Assembly (NCBI GenBank): GCA_023266695.1
Contig: JAHFPO010000034.1
Location: 1-16,272, forward strand
DNA from: Hyphomicrobiales bacterium
Lineage (GTDB): Bacteria; Pseudomonadota; Alphaproteobacteria; Rhizobiales; Xanthobacteraceae
Length of the DNA: 16,272 nt
Direction of reading: 5' to 3'
The notes beneath the pieces were generated by a model, which was not told where the DNA came from, made no database searches, and saw only the letters and a list, made by a program, of their open reading frames with translations. The position numbers and the translations under genes are program-made. Shown here piece after piece: positions 1 to 12,990 of this stretch. Numbering within the stretch: position 1 is the stretch's first letter; the number at the start of each line of letters is the position of its first letter.

Positions 1-1
1 C

Positions 2-622
2 GATCGCATGCTCGTGCTCCCGCTCTATCCGCAATATGCGGCGGCGACCACCGCCACCGTCTGCGACAAGCTGTTCGAGACGCTCGCGAAAATGCGCTGG
101 CAGCCGACGCTCCGGGTGGTGCCGCCTTATTACGACGACCCGGTCTATATCGAAGCGGTGGCGACGATGCTCGAAGCCGCGCTCGCAAAACTCTCATGGA
201 AACCCGAAGTGATCCTCGCCTCCTTCCACGGGGTGCCGGAGGACTACGTGCGAAAGGGCGATCCCTATGGGCGCCATTGCGCCGAAACCGCGCGGCTCAT
301 CGGCGAGCGGCTCAAGCTCGACGGCAAGCGCTTCCGCATGACCTTCCAGTCGCGCTTCGGACGCGCCAAGTGGCTGGAGCCCTATACCGACGAGACGGTG
401 CGCGCGCTCGCCGAAGCGGGCGTCAGGAATCTCGCGGTGGTGACGCCGGGCTTTTCCGCCGATTGCCTGGAGACCCTGGAGGAGATCGCCGGGGAGAATG
501 CCGAAATCTTCCGCCACCACGGCGGCAAGAATTTCCACGCCGTTTGCTGTCTCAATGATTCCGAAGCCGGCATGGGCGTGATCCGCCATCTCGTCGAGCG
601 CGAACTTTCAGGCTGGGTCTGA
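2..622 (+). CDS. hemH: Ferrochelatase, C-terminal part (5' end outside window)
   Basis: Inserts Fe2+ into protoporphyrin IX, the last step of protoheme synthesis; it acts in the cytosol or at the inner face of the membrane. The reading frame is already open at the first in-frame codon (base 2), and the first visible residues, around LPLYPQYAAATT, match a mid-protein ferrochelatase motif, so the gene starts upstream; the Met at base 8 is internal. Counting from that Met, the SFHGVP motif carries the catalytic His at residue 74, and the segment TPGFSADCLETLEEI near residue 155 holds the second conserved active-site acidic residue. The C-terminal CLNDS region and the end ELSGWV are typical of alphaproteobacterial HemH. 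It converges on kdsD with only 23 bp between the two stop codons and no clear terminator. Identification is by motif and is firm; only completeness is uncertain. Confidence 0.95.
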   Translation, partial: DRMLVLPLYPQYAAATTATVCDKLFETLAKMRWQPTLRVVPPYYDDPVYIEAVATMLEAALAKLSWKPEVILASFHGVPEDYVRKGDPYGRHCAETARLIGERLKLDGKRFRMTFQSRFGRAKWLEPYTDETVRALAEAGVRNLAVVTPGFSADCLETLEEIAGENAEIFRHHGGKNFHAVCCLNDSEAGMGVIRHLVERELSGWV

Positions 623-645
623 CGACGGCGGGCGGGGATTCGACG

Positions 646-1653
646 TCAGGCGACGCCGATCCTGAGCAAATCGTGGAAGTGGACGAGGCCCACCGGCTTT
701 GCGTTCTCGACCACGAACAGGGCCGTGATCTTCTCCGCATTGAGGTGTTCGAGCGCCTCGCCGGCGAGCTGATCGGGCCGGATCGACCTCGGATTCTTCG
801 TCATCACATCGTCCACGGAACTTGCGAGCAGATCATCGCGCATGTGACGGCGGAGATCGCCGTCGGTGACGATGCCGATGAGGCGGCCGCCCGCATCGAC
901 CACGCCGACGCAACCGAAGCCCTTCGACGTCATTTCGACGATGGCGTCGGTCATGCGCGTGCCGCGCTTGACCAACGGCACCTTCGCGCCCTTGTGCATC
1001 AAGTCGCGCACGAATGTGAGGCTCGCGCCCAACCGGCCGCCCGGATGCAGCGCCTTGAAGTCGAGCGCGGTGAAGCCGCGGCTTTCGAACAGCGCCACCG
1101 CAAGCGCATCGCCGAGCGCGAGCTGCATCAGCGTCGAGGTGGTCGGCGCCAGGCCGAGCGGACAGGCCTCGCGCGCCGCCGGCAAGATGAGGGCCACGTC
1201 GGCGGCATTGGCGAGGCTGGAGTCCAGGCTCGCCGTCACCGCGATCAGCGCGACGCGGAAGCGCTTGGCATAGTCAAGGAGGTCCTTGAGCTCGACCGTT
1301 TCGCCCGACCACGAGAGGGCGATGATGACATCGTCGCGGCTGATCACCCCGAGGTCGCCGTGACTCGCCTCGCCGGGGTGGACGAAATAGGCGGGCGTTC
1401 CGGTCGAGGCGAGGGTGGCGGCGATCTTGCGGCCGACATGGCCGCTCTTGCCCATGCCGGTGACGACGACGCGGCCCGCGGCCGAGCGGATTTTCTCGAC
1501 CGCCGCGACGAAGGTATCGCCCAGCCCGTCCGCGATGGCCGTGGATAAGGCGCCAAGCCCCGCCGCTTCGGTCTCCAGCGTCCGCAACGCGGAACGCACG
1601 AGATCCGATGACGCTTCCGTGCCCATAGCCCTGCGGTTTTTCGGGCCGGCCAT
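646..1653 (-). CDS. kdsD: D-arabinose-5-phosphate isomerase, KpsF/GutQ family
   Basis: Converts D-ribulose 5-phosphate to D-arabinose 5-phosphate, the first committed step to Kdo for the LPS inner core. The protein is 335 aa, normal for the family. An N-terminal SIS domain (about 45-185) holds TGMGKSGHVGRKIAATLAS at about 65 and SWSGETVEL at about 114. It is followed by KALHPGGRLGASL at 200 and two CBS domains (about 217-272 and 282-333; first one with GIVTDGDLRRHM). By motif alignment with E. coli KdsD, the catalytic set would be Lys69, Glu121, Glu162 and His203; all four are present. I chose the start at 1653 because GGGAGG lies 8 nt upstream on the minus strand. The frame stays open far upstream (to 3267), but only as antisense of the barrel gene. 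It is divergent from that barrel gene across a 132 bp gap. Confidence 0.95.
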   Translation of the reverse strand: MAGPKNRRAMGTEASSDLVRSALRTLETEAAGLGALSTAIADGLGDTFVAAVEKIRSAAGRVVVTGMGKSGHVGRKIAATLASTGTPAYFVHPGEASHGDLGVISRDDVIIALSWSGETVELKDLLDYAKRFRVALIAVTASLDSSLANAADVALILPAAREACPLGLAPTTSTLMQLALGDALAVALFESRGFTALDFKALHPGGRLGASLTFVRDLMHKGAKVPLVKRGTRMTDAIVEMTSKGFGCVGVVDAGGRLIGIVTDGDLRRHMRDDLLASSVDDVMTKNPRSIRPDQLAGEALEHLNAEKITALFVVENAKPVGLVHFHDLLRIGVA

Positions 1654-1734
1654 GCGGCGGACCTCCCTTTTCCCAAGGATTTTCATAGCACGGACGGGGG
1701 CCGGGAGGCGACTCGTCCCCAGTGGAAAAGGGTC

Positions 1735-1767
1735 CGTTAACCATGCCCGTTTTAACTTCGTTAACCA
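1735..1767. promoter_or_regulatory. Repeated CGTTAACCA boxes, CtrA-like, in divergent kdsD/barrel promoter region
   Basis: The 9-mer CGTTAACCA occurs at 1735-1743 and again at 1759-1767, with the related CGTTTTAAC at 1748-1756 between them. Each exact copy contains the palindrome GTTAAC. The first reads TTAACCAT, which matches the 8-mer half-site described for the cell-cycle regulator CtrA in alphaproteobacteria. The classical full site TTAA-N7-TTAA is not present: the spacers here are 11 and 5. The boxes sit 19-50 bp upstream of the barrel start and about 80-115 bp upstream of kdsD. A regulatory role is inferred from position and repetition. Confidence 0.4.
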
Positions 1768-1785
1768 CGCCGGAACCGAGAGACA

Positions 1786-3333
1786 TTGCCATTGCCGCGC
1801 CTCAGCCAAGCCGCACGTGCGTGCGCGAGCCTCGCGCTCGCCCTCATCGTCTGTGCCGCGGTGGCGGCCTTCGGCGCCGGGGAGGGCGACGATCAGGTGA
1901 AGCCCAAGCTTCGCCAGACGCTCGTTCCGGCATCGGGTATCCGCACCGTTTCGAGCGCTACTCCCGCCAATAGCCGCCCCGGCGAGGCGCTCTACGGCTC
2001 GCCCCCCGGTTCCGGCGCCGGCGAAACGGGCTACATCTCTACCCATTTTCCGATCCGCCGCGCCAAGAAGGGCAAGAAGACGCCTCAGCCCAAGACCGTT
2101 ACCGCTGCCGCATCGGTGCGTGCGACACCGGTTGCGGGCGCGGGTGCGACCGCCGGCCTCGCGACCCGCAGGCCATCTCGCTCCACCAAGGTCGAGGACG
2201 ATCCCTATGGTCCGGTCGGCGTGCGGACCGGCAGCTTCCTCACGAAGCCGAGCCTGGAACTCTCGGAAGGCTACGACGACAATCCGTTTCGGACCGCAAA
2301 TCGGCAGGGCTCCCGCTTCACCACGGTCGTCGCCAAAGTCGACACGCGCTCGCAATGGTCGCGCCACGAGCTCGGCCTCGATCTGCGCGGCGCCTACACG
2401 ACCTATTCCGACGTGTCGAACAACGACCGCCCGGAGGCGGAAGCCAAATTGCGCGGGCGCTTCGACGTCAATTCCAGGAGCCGCATCGAGCTCGAGGGGA
2501 AAGCCTCGCTCACGACCGCGGCCGCCGGCACTCCCGACTCCATCACCTCGGCCGTGCGCCCGCCCAATATCTATACTTTCGGAGGCTCGCTCGGGTTCGT
2601 GCAGCGCTTCAACCGTTTCGAGCTGGGCCTGCGCGGCAGCGTCGAGCGCAGCACCTACGAAAACGCGAAACTGATCTCGGGCGCGATCGATGACCTCTCC
2701 GACCGCAACTACACCTCCTATGGGGGGAAGCTGCGCGGCGGCTACGAGGTGACGCCGGGCATCAAGCCGTTCGTCGAGGCGGGTGTCGACACCCGCGTGT
2801 TCGATCACGAGATCGATTTCGGCGGAGTCCGCAGAGGCTCCGATGGAGTCGCCGCGCGCGCGGGTGTCCAGTTCGAGCGCAAGGGATTGCTCACCGGCGA
2901 GGCCTCGGCCGGCTTCACGCGGCGCAGCTACCACGACCCGAATCTTCCGGATATCTCCGGATTGATCATGGATTCCTCGCTGGTGTGGCAGGCGACGGGG
3001 CTCACCAAGGTTACGCTCAAGGCGAATTCGGAAATCGACGAGACCAGGCTCACCGGCGCTTCGGGCCTGTTCAAGCGCGAGGCCAAGATCACCGTCGAGC
3101 ATGCTTTCCGGCGCTGGCTCGTCGGCTCGGTAAGCGCCGCCTATGGGCTCGAGGATTATCGCGGCGTCGACCGCCTCGATCAACGGCTCGGGCTCTCGGC
3201 CGCGCTCACCTATCATTTGAACCGTTCGTTCGCGCTCAAGGGTGAGCTGCGCCACGAGCGTCTCCATTCCAACGTGCCCGGCGAGGACTATACGGCGAAC
3301 ATCGTGCTCGTCGGTCTACGGCTGCAACGCTGA
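1786..3333 (+). CDS. Outer-membrane beta-barrel protein, BBP2-like
   Basis: Predicted exported outer-membrane protein of 515 aa; no substrate can be assigned. The N-terminus looks like a signal peptide, with basic residues and then a run of Ala/Leu/Val to about residue 30. A Gly/Pro/Thr-rich linker with basic stretches (about 55-130) follows. The rest (about 140-515) has the alternating polar/hydrophobic strand pattern of a barrel, opening with GSFLTKPSLELSEGYDDN, a signature I associate with the BBP2_2 porin-like family of Hyphomicrobiales, and ending in a short strand VGLRLQR. A stop at 1762-1764 limits the start, and there is no ATG, so a TTG is used: 1786, or 1792, which has better spacing (about 9 nt) from GAGAG at 1778-1782. 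A 95 bp gap separates it from the downstream transglycosylase. Confidence 0.82.
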   Translation: MPLPRLSQAARACASLALALIVCAAVAAFGAGEGDDQVKPKLRQTLVPASGIRTVSSATPANSRPGEALYGSPPGSGAGETGYISTHFPIRRAKKGKKTPQPKTVTAAASVRATPVAGAGATAGLATRRPSRSTKVEDDPYGPVGVRTGSFLTKPSLELSEGYDDNPFRTANRQGSRFTTVVAKVDTRSQWSRHELGLDLRGAYTTYSDVSNNDRPEAEAKLRGRFDVNSRSRIELEGKASLTTAAAGTPDSITSAVRPPNIYTFGGSLGFVQRFNRFELGLRGSVERSTYENAKLISGAIDDLSDRNYTSYGGKLRGGYEVTPGIKPFVEAGVDTRVFDHEIDFGGVRRGSDGVAARAGVQFERKGLLTGEASAGFTRRSYHDPNLPDISGLIMDSSLVWQATGLTKVTLKANSEIDETRLTGASGLFKREAKITVEHAFRRWLVGSVSAAYGLEDYRGVDRLDQRLGLSAALTYHLNRSFALKGELRHERLHSNVPGEDYTANIVLVGLRLQR

Positions 3334-3339
3334 GCGGAT

Positions 3340-3362
3340 GGCCGGGCAATATATTTCCGGCC
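3340..3362 (+). terminator. Hairpin after the beta-barrel gene, possible terminator
   Basis: GGCCGG at 3340-3345 can pair with CCGGCC at 3357-3362 around an 11-nt AT-rich loop, 7 bp past the barrel stop codon. No T run follows, so it is a weak terminator candidate; it may instead protect a 3' end or be chance in GC-rich DNA. Confidence 0.3.
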
Positions 3363-3428
3363 CGATTCGGAATAGACTGCGCCGCGCCTGCAAGACGATT
3401 CATCCCCGAGAGCCGCCGCGATGGAATC

Positions 3429-4769
3429 ATGACCCGCGCCGCCGCAACATCCGCCATCCGCCGCGGGATGAGCGCTCTCCTTGGCGGCGCTCTCGTCGCA
3501 ATGAGCGTCTCGCTCGCGCCGGCGAACGCGCGAGATGCGGAGGATCGTTTCAACGTCTTCGTCACGCGCGACATGTCCCAGAGCCGGCCTCCCGAGGGCG
3601 CCGGCCATCCGCTCATGACGCCCGAGGCGATTCTCACGGCAACCGCGAATTTCGAGCAGTGCATCGCCTCGCTGTGGCCGCAGGCCGCCGCGCGCCGGGT
3701 TTCGCGCCGCACCTTCGAGATGGCGACGCGCGGGCTCGAGCCCGAGCTCCGCATCATGGTGCTCTTGGATTCGCAACCCGAATTTTCAAAACCGATCTGG
3801 GAATATCTCGACATCCTGGTGAGCGACGACCGCATCGCCACGGGAAAAGAGGCCGTTGCCCAGAACCGCGCGACATTCGAGGCGGTGGAGAAGGCCTACG
3901 GCGTCGACCGCTACATCATCGCGGCCATCTGGGGCATCGAGTCGAACTATGGCAAGGAGATCGGCGAACGCCCGGTCGTGCGCTCGACGGCGACGCTCGC
4001 CTGCATCGGCCGGCGGCAGAACTATTTCCGCGAGGAATTTCTCTCGACGCTGGAAATCCTGGAGCGCGGCGATGTGCCGCTCGAGCATCTCAAGGGTTCC
4101 TGGGCCGGCGCCTTCGGCCCGACCCAGTTCATGCCGACCTCGTTCAAGCGCTACGCGGTCGATTTCGACGGCGATGGCAGGCGCAACGTGGTCGACTCGA
4201 TCCCCGACGTGATCGCCTCGACCGCGAACAACTTGAAGCTCGATGGATGGCAGTCCGGTGCGACCTGGGGCTACGAAGTGACGCTGCCGGGGAACTTCGA
4301 TTTTCTCCATGTCGACCGCTCGATCCGCAAGACGCTCAAGGAATGGGAAGCGCTGGGCGTCAGGCGCGTCGGCGGCAAACCGTTCCCGCGCCCGGGCGAT
4401 CAGGGATTCCTCCTGCTTCCGGCAGGCGCGCGCGGACCCGCCTTCGTGATGGTCAATAATTTCCGGGTGCTGATGAAGTACAATCCGGCCGAGGCCTATG
4501 CGCTGGCCATCGGCTACCTCGCCGACCGCATCCGCGGTGGCGAGCCGCTGGTGCAGCCCTGGCCGCGCGACGAGCTGCCCATATCGCGCACCGAGCGGAT
4601 CGAGCTGCAGCAACGGCTCGCCGCGCTTGGCCACGACGTCGGCGAGGCCGACGGGATATTGGGCGCCCGGACGCGATCCGCGATCCGAAATTTCCAGGTG
4701 AGAGCGGGTCTGGTGCCCGACGGATTTGCGAACGTGAAGCTGCTGGAGCGCTTGCGCCGGGGCCATTGA
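3429..4769 (+). CDS. Lytic murein transglycosylase, MltB/SLT_2 family, with peptidoglycan-binding domain
   Basis: Cleaves the MurNAc-GlcNAc bond of peptidoglycan, giving 1,6-anhydro-muropeptides in the periplasm. The 446-aa protein starts with a signal peptide (about 1-35, cleavage near ANA-R). The SLT_2 catalytic domain spans about 65-375: the catalytic Glu171 sits in IWGIESNYGK, followed by GSWAGAFGPTQFMPTSF at about 224-239 and DFDGDGRRN at about 245. A C-terminal PG_binding_1 domain (about 386-442) carries RLAALGHDVGEADGILGART and ends RLRRGH. No lipobox Cys is seen, so it is probably soluble, unlike E. coli MltB. The start at 3429 has only a weak ribosome binding site, but it gives a proper signal peptide; Met14 (3468) is an alternative. 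The DUF459 gene follows 79 bp downstream, a pairing I recall from related genomes. Confidence 0.93.
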   Translation: MTRAAATSAIRRGMSALLGGALVAMSVSLAPANARDAEDRFNVFVTRDMSQSRPPEGAGHPLMTPEAILTATANFEQCIASLWPQAAARRVSRRTFEMATRGLEPELRIMVLLDSQPEFSKPIWEYLDILVSDDRIATGKEAVAQNRATFEAVEKAYGVDRYIIAAIWGIESNYGKEIGERPVVRSTATLACIGRRQNYFREEFLSTLEILERGDVPLEHLKGSWAGAFGPTQFMPTSFKRYAVDFDGDGRRNVVDSIPDVIASTANNLKLDGWQSGATWGYEVTLPGNFDFLHVDRSIRKTLKEWEALGVRRVGGKPFPRPGDQGFLLLPAGARGPAFVMVNNFRVLMKYNPAEAYALAIGYLADRIRGGEPLVQPWPRDELPISRTERIELQQRLAALGHDVGEADGILGARTRSAIRNFQVRAGLVPDGFANVKLLERLRRGH

Positions 4770-4788
4770 GCCCCGATCCGGTCGGGGC
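4770..4788 (+). terminator. Stem-loop directly after the transglycosylase stop codon
   Basis: GCCCCGA (4770-4776) and TCGGGGC (4782-4788) form a perfect 7-bp stem with a 5-nt loop, starting at the base after the stop codon. It is followed by CTTG rather than a T run, so termination is probably partial or Rho-assisted, and some read-through into the DUF459 gene is possible. Confidence 0.45.
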
Positions 4789-4848
4789 CTTGAAATGGCC
4801 GCGAAACTCGGCCATCGCTAGATCGACGCCGAGTATTGGCACCGAGAG

Positions 4849-6126
4849 ATGGCCCGCTTCGTTCTCGTCCGCACCCTGATTGCCGTCGCCGTCCTGGCGG
4901 GCGCCTTGTCCGTTGCGACTGAGCGCGCCCACGCGCAGAGTGACGACCGCTACTTCATGTTGCGCGATCCGTTCCGCCGCAGCACCCCGTTCTACTCTTC
5001 CCCGTCCGATCGCGACCTCTTACCGAAACCGACCGTGGTCGAGCCGCCTTCCGATCAGCCGGTCGGGGTCGCCTATGGTTCGACCGCCGACGCCGAGAAG
5101 GCGCGCACGACGCCCGTGACCGAATTTGTGCTGGTGTTCGGCGACACTTTGGCCGACCAGCTCGCGCAAGGGCTCGCCGATGCCTTCATCGCCGACCGGC
5201 CGGAAGTCGCCGTCATCAAGAAGACGAAGGCCAGCACCGGCTTCGTGCGCGCCGACTTTTACGACTGGCCGGCGCAGGTGCCGGCCTTGCTCACGGCGGA
5301 AAAAGCGAGCGCAGTCGTGATCATGCTGGGCGCCAACGATCGCCAGCCGCTGCGTGACGAAAGCGGCGTTCACGAACTGCGCTCCGATCGCTGGCGCGAA
5401 CTCTTTGGCAAGCGCGTGGAGGACACGCTCACCCGCCTGAAGGAAAAGGGAGTTCCGGTTTTTATCGTCGGCCTGCCCGCGATGCGCAGCCCGCGGCTTT
5501 CCACCGACATGGAATATTTCAACGACATCCTGCGCGAACGGGCGGAGAAGACGGGCGCGTACTTTGTCGACATCTGGGACGGCTTCATCAACGAGAAGGG
5601 CGAGTTCATCACCATGGGTCCCGCGCTCGACGGCCAGATTCGCCGATTGCGAATTTCCGACGGCGTGCACTTCAGCAAGGCGGGTGGGCGCAAGCTCGCC
5701 CATTATGTCGAGCGCGATCTCGTCCGCCTGTTCGATCAACGCGCGGGACGCGCGCCGCTACCGCCGCAGGAGGCACCCGAGATCGCTCCCAGTGGCCGTC
5801 CGGTGGCGGGGCCGGTATTGCCCCTGACGCAACCGGCGGGGCCGGTCGGGCCGCTGGCAGGCGGCGAAGCGCGGTCATCCGCGCCGGTCGATGCCGTGGC
5901 GGCGCGCGTCCTGGTGGAGGGGATGCCGGTCGAACCGGTGAGCGGACGCGCCGATGATTTTCGCTGGCGCCCACCCACGACTTCGACGGAGTCCGCCCAG
6001 CCGTCGGAACAGACGGTTGCCTTGCCCGTTCAGCCGCTTGAAAAGCCGGCCGCCGCAGGGCCGGCGAAAAAGAACGTTCCGGCGCAGAAGGCAAAACAAA
6101 ACGCGCCCGCTCAATCACGGAAATAG
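4849..6126 (+). CDS. Secreted DUF459 / SGNH-hydrolase-fold protein
   Basis: Predicted periplasmic protein of the SGNH (GDSL) esterase fold, DUF459 group; the substrate is unknown. Such folds often remove or transfer acyl groups on surface polymers. A signal peptide covers about 1-29 (AHA-Q cleavage). The fold spans about 92-297: block I reads FVLVFGDTLADQLAQGL, block III is LGANDRQ (Gly161, Asn163), and block V is SDGVHFSKAGG with Asp271 and His274. Block I has Thr100 (codon ACT at 5146-5148) where the nucleophilic Ser of GDS is expected. Residues 298-425 are a Pro/Ala-rich tail that becomes basic, with a near-repeat VPAQKAKQ/APAQSRK at the end, possibly for cell-wall contact. It lies 79 bp downstream of the lytic transglycosylase, which suggests a peptidoglycan-related role. 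The GAGAG just before the ATG is too close to be ideal, but the signal peptide supports this start. Confidence 0.85.
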   Translation: MARFVLVRTLIAVAVLAGALSVATERAHAQSDDRYFMLRDPFRRSTPFYSSPSDRDLLPKPTVVEPPSDQPVGVAYGSTADAEKARTTPVTEFVLVFGDTLADQLAQGLADAFIADRPEVAVIKKTKASTGFVRADFYDWPAQVPALLTAEKASAVVIMLGANDRQPLRDESGVHELRSDRWRELFGKRVEDTLTRLKEKGVPVFIVGLPAMRSPRLSTDMEYFNDILRERAEKTGAYFVDIWDGFINEKGEFITMGPALDGQIRRLRISDGVHFSKAGGRKLAHYVERDLVRLFDQRAGRAPLPPQEAPEIAPSGRPVAGPVLPLTQPAGPVGPLAGGEARSSAPVDAVAARVLVEGMPVEPVSGRADDFRWRPPTTSTESAQPSEQTVALPVQPLEKPAAAGPAKKNVPAQKAKQNAPAQSRK

Positions 6127-6227
6127 CCGGCGACCGCTCAGCCGGCGCCTTCGAGCGCTGCCGCAGAGCCGCCGGGCAATATCAGCGTCCCCGGCATCAT
6201 CCGCCCGCGTTGATTGGATTTGCCGCT

Positions 6228-7646
<1,419 letters not shown>

Positions 7647-7651
7647 GGGGT

Positions 7652-12376
<4,725 letters not shown>

Positions 12377-12434
12377 CGTCATCGGCCTCTCGTGTATCGT
12401 TCTCATAGAGTCTGATCAGTTCGAATTGAATCGG

Positions 12435-12530
12435 CCTGCCCCGCTGACATTTTGATTTTAGGCGCGATCTTATCCGAAAACCGGTTCCCACCCCGGATCA
12501 AGTCCGGGGCAGGCTTTTTCGGGATCACGC
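12435..12530. repeat. Composite (nested) palindromic intergenic repeat
   Basis: Three inverted-repeat layers overlap. Outer: GGCGCGATC-TTAT-CCGAAAA (12462-12481) pairs imperfectly with TTTTTCGGGATCACGCC from 12515, with TTAT as a bulge. Inner: CCCCGGA (12491-12497) and TCCGGGG (12503-12509) form a perfect stem around a 5-nt loop. Cross-pair: GCCTGCCCCG (12435-12444) is the exact reverse complement of CGGGGCAGGC (12505-12514). The outer part resembles a repetitive palindromic element I recognise from Hyphomicrobiales intergenic DNA, and the inner CCCCGGATCAAGTCCGGGG resembles another widespread alphaproteobacterial palindrome. It lies 59-154 bp upstream of the gltB start and may be transcribed in its leader. 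Confidence 0.65.
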
Positions 12531-12990
12531 CCTCACTTCCCGTCGCGCCGTTCGGCGTGGGCGCGCCTCGCGGCGATCCGCAAATTCCATTCTCCCCTGC
12601 TTCGGATGGGCGAGGCTCACGCGAGTAGCCGCTGCAGTCCGTCGCCCAGAACAGTCGGCGCGGCTCGCGTGCTGGTCGGCGCGCGCGCCGCGCGCTGCGG
12701 CGTTGTTGGTGTCGGCGCGCCGATCGCCGTTGCGCTAATGGGACAGCATCACTGTCCTATCCTGCTTAATATACAGAATTCCTTCCCTCGCACAAGCGCA
12801 TGCCTTGCTATTCACCCGTACCGCTTGCTTGTGGCTGCGGCGATGCGCGTCTGCTGCAACCAAGGTATGGCCTAAGGAAACTGCACGCAACGAAATTGCA
12901 GCAAGGACAGTCCGGTCGCACGGCCGCCGCAATCCAATGCCGAAGTCCGAGGGGCGAGGAAGGCTCGCAACGCTAACCCGGAGAGCCGCG
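12531..12990. other. Gene-free stretch between the gltB repeat and the first PepSY-like gene
   Basis: I see no credible gene here. Two frames stay open (from 12606 and 12805), but they lack ribosome binding sites and recognisable protein. The part at 12650-12735 is very GC-rich and repetitive in GGCGCG. An AT-richer patch at 12755-12785, containing TTAATATAC, follows the GGACAG inverted repeat and is the best place for a promoter. A small CTGCA...TGCAG inverted repeat lies near 12880-12901. Confidence 0.4.
12741..12757. promoter_or_regulatory. GGACAG-N5-CTGTCC inverted repeat, possible operator
   Basis: A perfect 6-bp inverted repeat with a 5-nt centre (17 bp in all) lies just before the AT-richer segment that could hold a promoter for the gene at 12991. 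Size and symmetry fit a dimeric repressor site; a small RNA hairpin is the alternative. It does not match the alphaproteobacterial LexA box (GAAC-N7-GTTC). Confidence 0.35.

Noticed and set aside
536..575. Paired Cys near the hemH C-terminus as a 2Fe-2S cluster signature
   Set aside because: The CCLNDS segment corresponds to the common alphaproteobacterial CLNDS motif; the spaced four-Cys pattern of cluster-bearing ferrochelatases is not seen.
1737..1764. Classical CtrA full site TTAA-N7-TTAA
   Set aside because: The spacers between TTAA cores are 11 and 5 nt, not 7; only the half-site match is kept as a candidate.
1654..3267. Minus-strand frame continuous with kdsD that would add 538 residues to it
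   Set aside because: It is antisense to the barrel gene, Arg/Ala-rich without domain features, and kdsD has its own ribosome binding site at 1662-1667 and normal family length from 1653.
3242..4459. Plus-strand frame of 405 codons overlapping the barrel end and the transglycosylase
   Set aside because: Out of frame with two well-supported proteins; Arg-rich sequence typical of a shadow frame.
12606..12875. Small plus-strand open frame (89 codons) in the long intergenic region
   Set aside because: No ribosome binding site, low-complexity Ala/Arg/Cys composition, no recognisable domain or signal peptide.
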